From Clostridiales bacterium (lineage in GTDB: Bacteria; Bacillota; Clostridia; HGM11327): a stretch of 40,558 bases of DNA. Made by a program: the position numbers and the translations under genes. The stretch lies in contig SVGI01000009.1 in the NCBI GenBank assembly GCA_015056385.1, positions 1 to 40,558 of the forward strand. Reading direction: 5' to 3'. This document shows, piece by piece, positions 9,401 to 18,031 of the stretch (its first letter is position 1; every line of letters begins with the position of its first letter). The notes below the pieces were generated by a model, which made no database searches, was not told where the DNA came from, and saw nothing but the letters and a program-made list of their open reading frames with translations.

Positions 9401-9586
9401 GCTCTTGAGGATGCAGTAGAAAGCATCAACAAGGAGCTTAAGAGAAAACAGAAAGAGTACAATATTACACCCGCTGATGAGGAGGATCTCCTTAACCCCG
9501 AGTTTGATATAAGACCCAGCGATTATCTCCCCAAATACAAGGACATAATCAATCAGAATAAGAATGCTCAAGGAGGAAAAAGCTGA
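6479..9586 (+). CDS. Extracellular CBM-like/ABC solute-binding fusion protein
   Basis: I chose the TTG at 6479 because AAAGGAAG lies nine bases upstream; the ATG at 6452 adds nine residues but has no ribosome site. The protein has about 1035 residues; positions below count from 6452. After a signal or anchor helix (about 19-40) without a lipobox come two similar beta-sandwich-like units (about 60-280 and 290-450). Each has a FEWVVDIAKGGFYEITIE-like strand pair and an INGEVPF or IDGEIPF motif, resembling carbohydrate-binding modules. A helical spacer follows (about 455-600), then a family-1 solute-binding domain (about 603-1010, with GLPEKMDFGIMFYRKDIL and TWEEVYDE). Ordinary binding proteins have 420-560 residues. 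It probably captures a glycan for the permeases that follow. Confidence 0.85.
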   Translation: MHKGSFAIGTKLVAVAITLVILMSSITGITAFAASGDKLTDKFTNDYSDQNFVYDRDDVNENRYSAYLEENSKKGAKDYAGADIVLLPGNAISRTEAAGSTKDNPIYKDVPLVSGFSGKTGTVLAWGSEYTAFEWVVDIAKGGFYEITIEYMCADGIGISAAREISINGEVPFSEAVRLDFKRWWVDQSAPKENAVGDQVAPSQKEIRKWSEAVLRDNNGYYATPYKFYLKTGSNTIRLNFADQPMYIAKITLSAPTTYISYEEYSQQYENVEMSATVASGIADKFEAEDILRIVAKSTSGLRLASSTDATVSPRTLESVYMNSIGGEDTWFNERNSIEWKFNVEEDGLYQISARVYQGYTFGMPSYRQIYIDGEIPFEELVAYKIPYASSYTTMTLSSEEGTPYLFYLEKGEHTITMEVVAGDYGQILMDLYDESVVLGNLLREIYKITSENPDVNYNYYLATRIPHLIPSLKALVESFEEKIATLQKASGEADPAAANNFRTIIEDLQACIDDPFDIPKKLGSLDSALTSMGTWITELATIPLQVDTITIAGKDAVIENPKQTFWQSMEYMWKSFIVSFKKDYSSVSETEDEGKTVLDLWVARGREEAQLLKELLDEAFADTDIAVRMTIVPAGQVDMGQINLVLLALLAGNEPDMTFGCNGTTPVNFAIREAAYNLENFEDFEEVRSRFLDGVMVPFEYTDDNISGTFGLPEKMDFGIMFYRKDILSSLGLAIPQTWEEVYDETIPVLYRENYKMCPTSYDIMLYQRDGYYYRSDFKLSGLDVPDAYDAFVEYTELYTCYSMDVQYEAFDRFRRGTMPFIFGNMDMYIKLVAAAPELTGKWGIAPMPGHLDEENGVINRAQAALLGSSVMIMNSTEHPEACWEILKWWTSAETQTEYGYAVEGYFGSKTRWSSANVDAFMSLPWTAEEKAVLQTVLDWLVQVPVVLGDYQTTRFVTFAFNQVVVQGLNTRDALEDAVESINKELKRKQKEYNITPADEEDLLNPEFDIRPSDYLPKYKDIINQNKNAQGGKS

Positions 9587-10569
9587 TGAATGAGGATATG
9601 ATGAATATTGCTCAGACAGCTGAAATGCCGGAGGAGAACGGTTTGAACAATGCCGTTCCTCCTATGACATTCAAAGCGAAGTTTAGCAAATGGTGGAACA
9701 ACACCGGTCTTGGCTGGGCGTTTATGCTGCCTTTTATAATCCTGTTCTGCTTGTTTGTTGCATTGCCTATCGTATTGTCCCTGCGTTATTGTTTTACGTA
9801 TTACAACATGGTACAGCCTGCACAGTTCAACGGACTTGAAAACTTCAGATACATGATAATGGATGACGACGTTTTCAGAATTGCATTGGGAAATACCCTT
9901 AAGCTTGCAGTTGTTATCGGACCCGTAGGTTACATAGCTTCCTTCTTCTTTGCTTGGGTTATCAACAATCTGAAATACCGTACGTTCTTCGTACTTGCAT
10001 TCTACACTCCCTCTATCGTATCGAGTGTTGCTATGGCAGTTGTTTGGAAGGTTGTTTTCGCATCAGACAGATACGGCTACATCAACTCATGGCTGCTTCA
10101 GGCAGGTATTATAGATGAGCCGCTCCTGTTTACACAGGATCCCGGCCTTATCATAACGGTTGTAATCATAGTCAGCCTTTGGATGAGCTTGGGTATGCAG
10201 TTCCTCGTATTTATCGCAGGCTTGCAGAATATGCCCACAGACCTCTACGAGGTTGCATATATCGACGGTATGAGCAACGTTTTTCAGGAGCTTTGGTACA
10301 TCACCTTCCCGATGATGAAGCCCCAGCTGCTCTTCGGTGCTATCTCCGCTATTACCTCCGCCTTCCAGGTAGGTACAATATGTACGGATATTGCCGGCTT
10401 CCCGTCGCCTGATTACTGCGCACAGACATTGGTATTGCATATGGAGGACTACACCTTCTACAGATACGAGCTTGGTTACGCATCTGCAGTTGCTATCGTT
10501 CTCTTTGCAATCACATTTACATTGGGTCGTATCTTTATGAAGGTACTTTCCACTAAAGGCGAATACTAA
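9586..10569 (+). CDS. Sugar ABC transporter permease, first pair (MalF/UgpA-like)
   Basis: A 327-residue membrane subunit. After a hydrophilic N-terminal tail (about 1-40) come six transmembrane helices. The cytoplasmic EAA loop that docks the ATPase is clear: YEVAYIDGMSNVFQELWYIT then FPMMKP (about 222-248). The ATG overlaps the last base of the upstream TGA, with AGGAGG before it, so translation is coupled to the binding protein. It pairs with the next gene to form the import channel. The substrate is unknown but presumably an oligosaccharide. No ATPase gene is nearby. Confidence 0.93.
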   Translation: MNEDMMNIAQTAEMPEENGLNNAVPPMTFKAKFSKWWNNTGLGWAFMLPFIILFCLFVALPIVLSLRYCFTYYNMVQPAQFNGLENFRYMIMDDDVFRIALGNTLKLAVVIGPVGYIASFFFAWVINNLKYRTFFVLAFYTPSIVSSVAMAVVWKVVFASDRYGYINSWLLQAGIIDEPLLFTQDPGLIITVVIIVSLWMSLGMQFLVFIAGLQNMPTDLYEVAYIDGMSNVFQELWYITFPMMKPQLLFGAISAITSAFQVGTICTDIAGFPSPDYCAQTLVLHMEDYTFYRYELGYASAVAIVLFAITFTLGRIFMKVLSTKGEY

Positions 10570-10586
10570 GGAAAGGAGATACCTAC

Positions 10587-11480
10587 ATGAGCTCACAGAC
10601 ATATGTACCCAGTAGGGTAGACCTCAAGGCAAAGAAGAAAATACACATTTCCTTCGGTAAGATAATGCTCTATTTCTTCATGCTCCTGATGCTCTGCTTT
10701 ATGATTATTCCGCTTGTATATGTATTCCTTACATCACTCAAGCCTCTTGATGAACTTCTGAAGTATCCCCCTCCGATTTTCGTTAAGAATCCTACGTTCC
10801 AGAACTATAAGGACATGGTAACGGCGTTCTCTTCAACAACCGTTCCCTTCCTCAGATACGTATTCAACAGCTTGTTTACAACACTTTCAATCACTGTTGC
10901 ATCAGTTTTTGTCTCTACACTTGCAGGTTATTCACTTGTTAAGCTCAGAGTTAAGGCTGCAAACACTATCTTTAATATAGTTGTTGCTGCAATGATGTTC
11001 GTTATGAGTGCTACAACTATCATGAACTACCTCATCGTAAACGAGATAGGCCTCATTGACACATACTGGGCACTTATAATCCCCAAAATAGCTGTTCCTA
11101 CCTACGTATTCCTTGTTAAGCAGTTTGCTGAACAGATACCTAACTCCTTGCTCGAGGCTGCAAGAATCGACGGTGCAACCGAAATGCGTACCTTTATAAG
11201 GATCGCAATGCCTATGATGAAGCCTGCTCTCGTTACGGTTTTCATGTTCGCATTTAACGCAAACTGGTCAGACAGCGTTACATCACTTTATTACGTAACA
11301 GATGAAGCAAAGAGAACACTTCCTCTTGCTATCACAACATTATCCACAGCCGGTGGTCTTGCACGTACAGGTGCTACAGCAGCTATATCTGCTATCATGA
11401 TCATTCCTTCAGTTATCGTTCTGATTCTTTCACAGTCTCAGGTTCAGAAGACAATGGCGCACTCCGGCATTAAGGCCTGA
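10587..11480 (+). CDS. Carbohydrate ABC transporter permease, first pair (MalG/UgpE-like)
   Basis: A 297-residue inner-membrane subunit with six helices. The EAA loop reads LEAARIDGATEMRTFIRIAM then PMMKP (about 190-214), the form typical of the second permease in sugar uptake systems. AAAGGAG lies before the ATG. It follows its partner by 17 bases and its stop codon overlaps the region before the NHL gene. Together with the 9586 gene it should form the heterodimeric channel. Confidence 0.93.
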   Translation: MSSQTYVPSRVDLKAKKKIHISFGKIMLYFFMLLMLCFMIIPLVYVFLTSLKPLDELLKYPPPIFVKNPTFQNYKDMVTAFSSTTVPFLRYVFNSLFTTLSITVASVFVSTLAGYSLVKLRVKAANTIFNIVVAAMMFVMSATTIMNYLIVNEIGLIDTYWALIIPKIAVPTYVFLVKQFAEQIPNSLLEAARIDGATEMRTFIRIAMPMMKPALVTVFMFAFNANWSDSVTSLYYVTDEAKRTLPLAITTLSTAGGLARTGATAAISAIMIIPSVIVLILSQSQVQKTMAHSGIKA

Positions 11481-11494
11481 TGGGAGGAAAAGAT

Positions 11495-13003
11495 ATGAAA
11501 AAAATAATAGTTGTACTTGTTTTGCTTGCAGCGTTATTTATGGCTTTGCCTACGTCAGCTAATGCGGAGCTTTTGGATTCAACATCATACTACGTAAACG
11601 AATCAACAGGTATTTTCGGTAAAACAAATCAGATCCCGATACCTAAGTCATTCACCAACGAGCGTGTTATTCTTCAGCTTGATATAAAGGGTCAGGATGT
11701 TCCCTCACAGCTTAAGAACCCTACGGATATGTTCGTTCATGACGGGTATATGTACGTAGCCGATACAGGCAACAACAGAATCGTTAAGCTTTCAATGTCA
11801 GGCGAAATACTTCTTAACATAAACTCCTTCGACCATGAGGAAAGCTCCTTCAAGAACCTTAAGGCTCCCGAGGGCGTATATGTTGATGCAGACGGCGATA
11901 TATTCATAAGCGATACAGGCAACAAGAGAATTGTTCACGTAGACAGATTCGGCAACTTCGTTGAGCAGTTTGTAAAGCCTGAATCTGAAGCTCTTAAGAA
12001 TACAGAATTTGAGCCTACAAGGCTTTACATCAATAATTCCGGCCTTATCTACATGCTTTTGAAGAAGGACTTCCAGGGCTTCATGGTTATCAACGGTAAC
12101 AATGAATATATTGGCTCAACCGGTAGTACATGGGTTACTGCAAGCTTCCTTGATTGGCTTTGGAGAAAAATCGGTACAGAGCAGCAGCTTATGTCCAGAA
12201 GCTCACTTGTTGCACCTCCTTACAGAGATTTTATTATCGACAAAAACGGTATGATTTACGCTGTTGTTGTTACAGTTGAGGAAAATCAGATAGTTAAGCT
12301 TAACTCCATGGGTGAAAACATTTATCCCGAAGGAAACTACGGCGAGTATTGGTCTTCAGGCCAAGTAAGTAGAAACAATCTCCTCTTCAAATATCCTTAT
12401 TTCGTTGATATTGACGTAGATAACTACGGCATTATTTACGCATTGGATCAGAATACAAGAACAATATATATGTACGACTCCGAAGGTAATAACCTTGCTA
12501 CATTTGGTGGCTACGGAAGCGGTCGTGTAGATAAGTTTATGACTCCCGTAGGTCTTTGCGTTGGCGAAGACGGTTTATTGTACGTTCTCGACCAGGCGCA
12601 GTCTGCTATTCAGATATTCAGGCCCACATACTTCACAGAGCAGCTCAGATTAGGTGTAAACCTTTATGAAAGCGGCAGATATGCTGAAGCCCGTGATCAC
12701 TGGCAGGAGGTTCTTGAAATAGACGCTACATACATGTTTGCTCACAGAGCAATGGGCAAGGCTCTTGTTAAGGAACAGAAATACGTAGAGGCTCTTGCTG
12801 AGTACAAGCTTGCAGAGGATACAGAGGGCTATTCACAGACGTTCAAGAAGTACAAGAACATGATTGTTCAGGAGTACTTCGTATGGATTGCTCTTGCAGT
12901 TGTTGCATTTATTGCTCTTGTGCTCTTCGCATTTATCAAAATTAAGCGTTATTCAGATAAGCTTCATTATAAGATAACCACATGGAATGGAGGAGCAGAC
13001 TAA
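11495..13003 (+). CDS. Secreted NHL-repeat and TPR protein with C-terminal membrane anchor
   Basis: The start is set to the ATG at 11495 (502 residues) because GGGAGG at 11482-11487 sits correctly before it; an ATG at 11480 would put the ribosome site inside the gene. A signal peptide ends near ALPTSANA. NHL beta-propeller repeats follow, for example MYVADTGNNRIVKLS, IFISDTGNKRIVHVD and LYVLDQAQSAIQIF. A TPR-type helical pair lies at about 395-450 (ARDHWQEVLEIDATYMFAHR). One transmembrane helix (about 465-485) and a short basic tail end the protein. NHL propellers and TPRs bind partners or ligands, so an external scaffold or glycan sensor is possible. It has no enzyme motif. Confidence 0.85.
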   Translation: MKKIIVVLVLLAALFMALPTSANAELLDSTSYYVNESTGIFGKTNQIPIPKSFTNERVILQLDIKGQDVPSQLKNPTDMFVHDGYMYVADTGNNRIVKLSMSGEILLNINSFDHEESSFKNLKAPEGVYVDADGDIFISDTGNKRIVHVDRFGNFVEQFVKPESEALKNTEFEPTRLYINNSGLIYMLLKKDFQGFMVINGNNEYIGSTGSTWVTASFLDWLWRKIGTEQQLMSRSSLVAPPYRDFIIDKNGMIYAVVVTVEENQIVKLNSMGENIYPEGNYGEYWSSGQVSRNNLLFKYPYFVDIDVDNYGIIYALDQNTRTIYMYDSEGNNLATFGGYGSGRVDKFMTPVGLCVGEDGLLYVLDQAQSAIQIFRPTYFTEQLRLGVNLYESGRYAEARDHWQEVLEIDATYMFAHRAMGKALVKEQKYVEALAEYKLAEDTEGYSQTFKKYKNMIVQEYFVWIALAVVAFIALVLFAFIKIKRYSDKLHYKITTWNGGAD

Positions 13004-13626
13004 TGAATCCTATTCAAGTAGCAGTATTATCCTTGTTTCATCCCATAGACGGATTCCCTATGATTAAGGAGCGTCGTAACAACTTCTCATACATACCTGC
13101 TTTGGTATTGTACGTGTTGTTTTTCGCTTCAAGAATTGCATCCATCTATATAACACACTTCCCTCTTGCGGATACAAACCCCAAGACGGCAAACATTTGG
13201 ATTGAGATCGGTACATACCTTCTCCCCATTATTACATGGGTTGTAGTTAACTACGCTATAACAGCCATTGCACAGGGTGAGGCTCAAATGAGAGAGCTCT
13301 TCACAAGTGTTGCATACAGCTTGTTGCCCTACATTATTATTACCGTTCCTGTTTCATTGCTTTCATACTTCTTCTCTGAAACAGACGGCGGAATGATTAC
13401 AGGTCTTAAGAGTGCAGCTATGATACTGTTGATATTCTATATATTCATCAGTACAATGTCTATGCACGGCTATACTGTAGGTAAAACAATAGGTATTGTA
13501 TTTATTACTCTCATCAGTATGGTATTGATGTGGGCACTTATCCTTATTATGTACGGTCTTACATCAAACGTTATCAACTTTATTTCAACAATACTGTTTG
13601 AACTCAAGATGATATACATCGGATAA
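13003..13626 (+). CDS. YIP1 family membrane protein
   Basis: A 207-residue membrane protein with about five transmembrane helices, matching the Yip1 domain. Features include the N-terminal FHPIDGFPMIKERRNN segment, which resembles the P-x-x-F/x-I-x motif before the first helix, and Gly-rich loops such as MHGYTVGKTIG. The ATG at 13003 overlaps the previous TAA and has GGAGG eight bases upstream; an earlier in-frame ATG at 12982 would place that site inside the gene. Bacterial YIP1 proteins have no established function but recur beside sugar ABC permeases in Firmicutes. A role in assembling or regulating the transporter is inference. Confidence 0.85.
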   Translation: MNPIQVAVLSLFHPIDGFPMIKERRNNFSYIPALVLYVLFFASRIASIYITHFPLADTNPKTANIWIEIGTYLLPIITWVVVNYAITAIAQGEAQMRELFTSVAYSLLPYIIITVPVSLLSYFFSETDGGMITGLKSAAMILLIFYIFISTMSMHGYTVGKTIGIVFITLISMVLMWALILIMYGLTSNVINFISTILFELKMIYIG

Positions 13627-13638
13627 GGAGAGCACAAA

Positions 13639-15825
13639 ATGAAAAAAATAATAGTATTTGTTCTGTGTTTGGTAATGCTTATTCCGGCTATTGCTATAAC
13701 AAGCAACCTGGATTATGCAGATGCCGCTCCGGCATATCTTGACGGAGAGTACAGTGATTTTAAGTTCGTTGCAGAGACCGATACGTTGGTTCTTTATCTC
13801 AATGAAACCAACCTTAATATAGCAGTTGTCAATAAAGAAACAGACTATATCTGGTCCACAATGGTTACAGTTGAGGAATATCCTGAGCTGGAAACAGCAT
13901 CAGACAGAAGAAAGTTAAGGCTTTCTCCTCTCTTCAACATAAGCGTTGCAAGCACAGTTGGCTTCTCAACAACCATTTCATTGAAGGCTGTACTGGAAAC
14001 AGACCCCTGCAATTTCGACATTGATTATACTCTTGAAAACGGTTTCACAGTTACGGTTAATTATCCCAGCTATGAAATGACATTCAAGGTAAATATCTGG
14101 ATTGATGATGAGGATGAAGGTCTTGGCTTTTCATTCGATACAATGAATCTTCAGGAATCTCTTTCATCCAACATTATACTCACAGCTATTGCTCCCTTCC
14201 CCTTTATGGGCGCATCTAACGACTATACAGACGGATATATATTTTATCCTGACGGAAGCGGCGCAATTTCAGAGTTTACACCTATCCACACTCAGAACGA
14301 AGTTGCAAAGGTATTCGATGTTTATACGCAGCAGAAGGTATCTATCAACAGCTACGTACAGAATGAAAGAGACAATATTATGCCTACGCTTTATCCTGTT
14401 TACGGTATAAAGCGTGGCGATAACGCTATGTTCGGTGTAGCAACGTCAATGGCAGAATCTGTACAGATTACCTACGCTCCCAGTGGATATACCTTCAATC
14501 TTGCAAGAGCCTATATACTTTTCCAGCTTAGACAGGTTTGCGAGTACGTTAGAGAGGGCGGCTTATCCCAGGAAATGTTCGACCCCAACTTTAACGAGGG
14601 CGTATATGCAGCAAAGATTTATTTCTTAAGCGGAGATAAGGCAAATTATATCGGTATGGCATCCAAGTACCGTGAGTATCTTCTCGGCAGAGATATGCTT
14701 AACGATTCTGTAAATGCAGGCGATAAAATTCCTGTTGCCATAGACTTCATTATGGGCGCTGTTGAAGAGCGTGTTATCAGTGATAAATATATCAAGATGA
14801 CAACCTTCCCCCAGGCATCCCAGATAGTTGAGGATCTTAAGAACAAGGGCGTACAGGATCTTCTCATTAACTTCTCTGCATGGCAGAAGGGTGCTGACGA
14901 ATACAACAAGGTTATCCCCGTTCCCAGAAAGCTCGGTGGAAAATCAGGCCTTGTCAACTTTATCGAATCTCTTGAGGGTCTTAATGCTGAAACCTATATG
15001 CAGGTTAACATGATCTACGCAAAGAGATCTACAACAAGATTCAGAAGGCAGTCCCAGGCACTCCGCGACTACTCAAATAAATTCGTTGTAAACTCAACAG
15101 GTGATATTTACCTTGTTTCACCTCTTGCAGTTCTCGACAGATACGAAAATGTTTACGCAAGGTATTTTGAAAATACAGGTATTTCAGGCTTTAACTTCCA
15201 GTACATTGGATACCATGTATATCACAACTACGCAAGAAGCAACCGTATCTCAAGAACAACAACTATAGAGCTTTGGCAGTCAACCCTGGCTCAGGCAAAG
15301 GAAGATTTCGGTAATACAGCAGTTTGGTACGGTAATGAGTACACACTCAAGACAGCAGACTGGATATATGACCTTCCTATCTCTAACACAGGCTACTTCA
15401 TATCAACAGAGTCTGTTCCCTTTGCTCAGGCGCTTCTCCACGGATACGTTTCCTACTCAGGTATCCCTGGAAACCTCCATTATGACGCAGAAACACAGAT
15501 GCTTAAGTGGATTGAATATGGATATGTTCCTTATTACAAGCTTACTTACGAATCTGCAAGCAACCTTATGTTCACTGAGAACAACGATATGTTCTCATGT
15601 CAGTACACTGAATGGAACCACAGAATCGCAGATATTTACAACGAGTTCAACACTCAGTTCGGCGATACTTATTCCGAAACAATTGTAGGACATGAAAAGG
15701 TTGCATATAACGTATATAAAACTGTTTACAGCAACGGTGTTGAGATATACGTAAACTACAACCGATATGACACATATGCAGATGGCGTTCGTCTGGCAGC
15801 ATTGTCTTACAAGGTTGTAAGGTAA
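13639..15825 (+). CDS. DUF5696 protein, probable glycoside-hydrolase-like enzyme
   Basis: A 728-residue exported protein with a signal peptide of about 28 residues. Residues 30-360 look like a beta-sandwich of the kind that precedes TIM barrels in GH31/GH36/GH101-type enzymes (for example LNIAVVNKETDYIWST and DGYIFYPDGSGAISEF). From about 364 (IPVAIDFIMGAVEE) the pattern resembles a (beta/alpha)8 barrel. Candidate acidic residues lie in conserved-looking strands such as NEYTLKTADW and ESVPFAQALLHGY. I assign DUF5696 from memory of its usual neighbours, YIP1 and sugar permeases. Hydrolysis of an imported or captured glycan is inferred, not shown. AAGGAG lies before the ATG. Confidence 0.75.
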   Translation: MKKIIVFVLCLVMLIPAIAITSNLDYADAAPAYLDGEYSDFKFVAETDTLVLYLNETNLNIAVVNKETDYIWSTMVTVEEYPELETASDRRKLRLSPLFNISVASTVGFSTTISLKAVLETDPCNFDIDYTLENGFTVTVNYPSYEMTFKVNIWIDDEDEGLGFSFDTMNLQESLSSNIILTAIAPFPFMGASNDYTDGYIFYPDGSGAISEFTPIHTQNEVAKVFDVYTQQKVSINSYVQNERDNIMPTLYPVYGIKRGDNAMFGVATSMAESVQITYAPSGYTFNLARAYILFQLRQVCEYVREGGLSQEMFDPNFNEGVYAAKIYFLSGDKANYIGMASKYREYLLGRDMLNDSVNAGDKIPVAIDFIMGAVEERVISDKYIKMTTFPQASQIVEDLKNKGVQDLLINFSAWQKGADEYNKVIPVPRKLGGKSGLVNFIESLEGLNAETYMQVNMIYAKRSTTRFRRQSQALRDYSNKFVVNSTGDIYLVSPLAVLDRYENVYARYFENTGISGFNFQYIGYHVYHNYARSNRISRTTTIELWQSTLAQAKEDFGNTAVWYGNEYTLKTADWIYDLPISNTGYFISTESVPFAQALLHGYVSYSGIPGNLHYDAETQMLKWIEYGYVPYYKLTYESASNLMFTENNDMFSCQYTEWNHRIADIYNEFNTQFGDTYSETIVGHEKVAYNVYKTVYSNGVEIYVNYNRYDTYADGVRLAALSYKVVR

Positions 15826-15834
15826 GGAGGAACA

Positions 15835-16893
15835 ATGAGAACTGAAAATTATTTTGAAGACGTAATTGTTGCTGATCCAATTGCTGAGTCGGTATCTTCA
15901 GACGTTAAAAAAGCAAAAAAGAAAAAAAGTAAAAACGAAAGGTTTGTATTTACCAATCAGGATAGATACGCTCTGGCAGGCTTCTTATTCGTGCTTCCCT
16001 TCTTATTAGGATTCGCATTCTTTAAGCTTGCTCCCTTCATCGTTTCTATAAGAATGAGCTTCTCTGTTGTTGTTGACAACCTTTCATTCAGCATGCAGAA
16101 CGTTGGATGGTATAACTACATAAAGCTCTTTACGGCAGATACAGAGTTTATAACAGTTCTTACAACTACGATTACGTCGTCAGTTGTAGAGCTTCCTATA
16201 ATCAATATCGCCGCATTCTTCTTCTCAATATTGCTCAACCTTGATATAAAGGGAAGAGGCTTCTTCAGAGCTGTATTCTTCTTCCCGGTTATACTTGGTA
16301 CAGGTGTTGCAATGCAGAAGATCATGTCCGGTGGCGGTATGGAGGGTGCATCTGATGCAACTAACGACGCTGCTGTACAGGGCGCCGTTGGCGGTGAGGC
16401 AGGTGAGGTTGATACCTCTATGACCGCAGGTATTCGGGTACCTAAGGAGCTGTTGCAGTACTTCGGCGATGAGGTGCTGGTTATTGTTGAATCATTCATG
16501 AATGTTTTCGTAAGAACACTTTGGAAAACAGGCGTTCAGACACTGATATTCCTTACAGGCTTGCAGAATATCCCCCATACATTGTACGAATCTGCATACT
16601 GCGACGGCGCTACTCAGTGGGAAATGTTCTGGAAAATCACCCTTCCTATGATGACTCCTATGATCCTTGTTAACTTGGTTTATACGGTTATCGCACGTAT
16701 TATGGACTCAGATAACCCCATAAGTACTTACTTCGTAAATACAAAGGGCTCTGCAGGTTCAAGTACCGTTATGGAACAGGGTAAGGTGGCCGCAGTTGGC
16801 TGGATATACGCCGTGTTCGTATTCCTGCTAATAGGTGTAATCTTCTTGTTGATGAAGCCTATTATCAAGAGAACAACCGGCAGAGATATGTGA
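15835..16893 (+). CDS. Sugar ABC transporter permease, second pair, with loop insert
   Basis: A 352-residue MalF-type subunit. A Lys-rich cytoplasmic tail (KKAKKKKSKNERF) precedes the first helix. The EAA loop is YESAYCDGATQWEMFWKITL then PMMTP (about 259-283). Between the third and fourth helices (about residues 163-222) there is an insert of roughly 60 residues rich in Gly, Ala, Glu and Asp (starting SGGGMEGASDATND). This insert should face outside and is absent from ordinary members. AAGGAGG lies nine bases after the DUF5696 stop codon. The protein pairs with the next gene. Confidence 0.92.
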   Translation: MRTENYFEDVIVADPIAESVSSDVKKAKKKKSKNERFVFTNQDRYALAGFLFVLPFLLGFAFFKLAPFIVSIRMSFSVVVDNLSFSMQNVGWYNYIKLFTADTEFITVLTTTITSSVVELPIINIAAFFFSILLNLDIKGRGFFRAVFFFPVILGTGVAMQKIMSGGGMEGASDATNDAAVQGAVGGEAGEVDTSMTAGIRVPKELLQYFGDEVLVIVESFMNVFVRTLWKTGVQTLIFLTGLQNIPHTLYESAYCDGATQWEMFWKITLPMMTPMILVNLVYTVIARIMDSDNPISTYFVNTKGSAGSSTVMEQGKVAAVGWIYAVFVFLLIGVIFLLMKPIIKRTTGRDM

Positions 16894-16908
16894 TAGGAGG
16901 ATATGACG

Positions 16909-17907
16909 ATGTCTGATATAGATGTTAATATGTTAAATGAGGAATCGTTTGATCCTAATGAGAAGCACGAGGTTTTGTCACGTAAGGAAAGACTCTTTAT
17001 AATGCTCAAAACACGTAAGTTCTGGACTAATTTTATAATTAAGCTCTTTACTTACGCTGTCCTTATAGACTTTGCATTCGTATTCCTTCTTCCCTTCCTG
17101 TATATGATTTCCACGTCCTTGATGACAAAGATTGACCTTACTGATACCTTTGTTACATGGCTTCCCAAGCGTGGTATTTTCTGGGAAAACCTTAAGCTTG
17201 CATTCCCTGCAATGAAATACGGTGTTAACCTGCCCTACACAGTCAGATTCGTTCTGATTGCAACAATAGGACATCTTTTCTCCGGTATTACATTGGGATA
17301 TGCCTTGGGCAGATTTAAGTTCCTGGGCCGTAACCTCGTATTTATCCTGGTTATCTTCTCCATGATACTTCCCGTACAGGTTCTTACATGGCCCTTGACA
17401 TTCCAGTACATACAGTTTGATCTGCTTAACCAGTGGGCAATCCTGCTTCCTACGTTCCTTGGATTAGGTCTTAACGGCGGTATATTCGTATTCCTGTACA
17501 GGCAGACATTTGCCGGCTTACCTAAGGAGCTTGAAGAGGCTGCTATGATCGACGGATGCGGTATCTTCTCAACATTTACAAGAGTTATGATACCTCTTAC
17601 AGGTAACGTTTCACTTGTTACCCTCATCCTTTCTATTGTATGGCATTGGAACGACTACTTTGAGCCTACTGCCTATATGCTCAATATGGATATGAGTGGC
17701 GGTACTCTCTTGTCTATCCGCTTGCTTACTATGGGTACACTCGGTCATGCTGGCGTTGACGTTAAGTATGCAAACGGTGAAGCCTATGCAGGTATTCAGG
17801 CAACAATGGCGCAGACACTTGCAACACTGTTCCCCCTGATAATCTTCTACCTCCTCGTTCAGAAATACTTTATGAAGAGCGTACAGAGCACAGGTATTAA
17901 AGGATAA
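16909..17907 (+). CDS. Carbohydrate ABC transporter permease, second pair (MalG-like)
   Basis: I place the start at the ATG at 16909 (332 residues) because AGGAGG (16895-16900) is eight bases away; the ATG at 16903 is only two bases away. An acidic cytoplasmic tail precedes six transmembrane helices. The EAA loop is LEEAAMIDGCGIFSTFTRVM then IPLTG (about 206-231). This is the last gene of the operon. Its pair with the 15835 gene makes a second complete channel in the same transcript, which may take a different product or be used with the distal binding protein at 19592. Confidence 0.92.
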   Translation: MSDIDVNMLNEESFDPNEKHEVLSRKERLFIMLKTRKFWTNFIIKLFTYAVLIDFAFVFLLPFLYMISTSLMTKIDLTDTFVTWLPKRGIFWENLKLAFPAMKYGVNLPYTVRFVLIATIGHLFSGITLGYALGRFKFLGRNLVFILVIFSMILPVQVLTWPLTFQYIQFDLLNQWAILLPTFLGLGLNGGIFVFLYRQTFAGLPKELEEAAMIDGCGIFSTFTRVMIPLTGNVSLVTLILSIVWHWNDYFEPTAYMLNMDMSGGTLLSIRLLTMGTLGHAGVDVKYANGEAYAGIQATMAQTLATLFPLIIFYLLVQKYFMKSVQSTGIKG

Positions 17908-17922
17908 TAACAAAAGCATAAT

Positions 17923-17954
17923 AAAAGAGGTCTTTCAAATGAAAGACCTCTTTT
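17923..17954 (+). terminator. Strong terminator of the transport operon
   Basis: A perfect 14-bp stem AAAAGAGGTCTTTC / GAAAGACCTCTTTT with an AAAT loop is followed by TT, 15 bases after the last permease. Confidence 0.92.
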
Positions 17955-17976
17955 TTGTGTATTTTATGGGTACAAT

Positions 17977-18001
17977 AAAAAAGCCTCCGGTATACAGAGG
18001 C
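17977..18001 (-). terminator. Terminator of the small minus-strand gene
   Basis: On the minus strand GCCTC (18001-17997) pairs with GAGGC (17987-17983), followed by TTTTTT. It lies 30 bases beyond the stop codon at 18032. Confidence 0.75.
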
Positions 18002-18031
18002 AATATATGCTGTGCTGATTTCAATGTGGTG

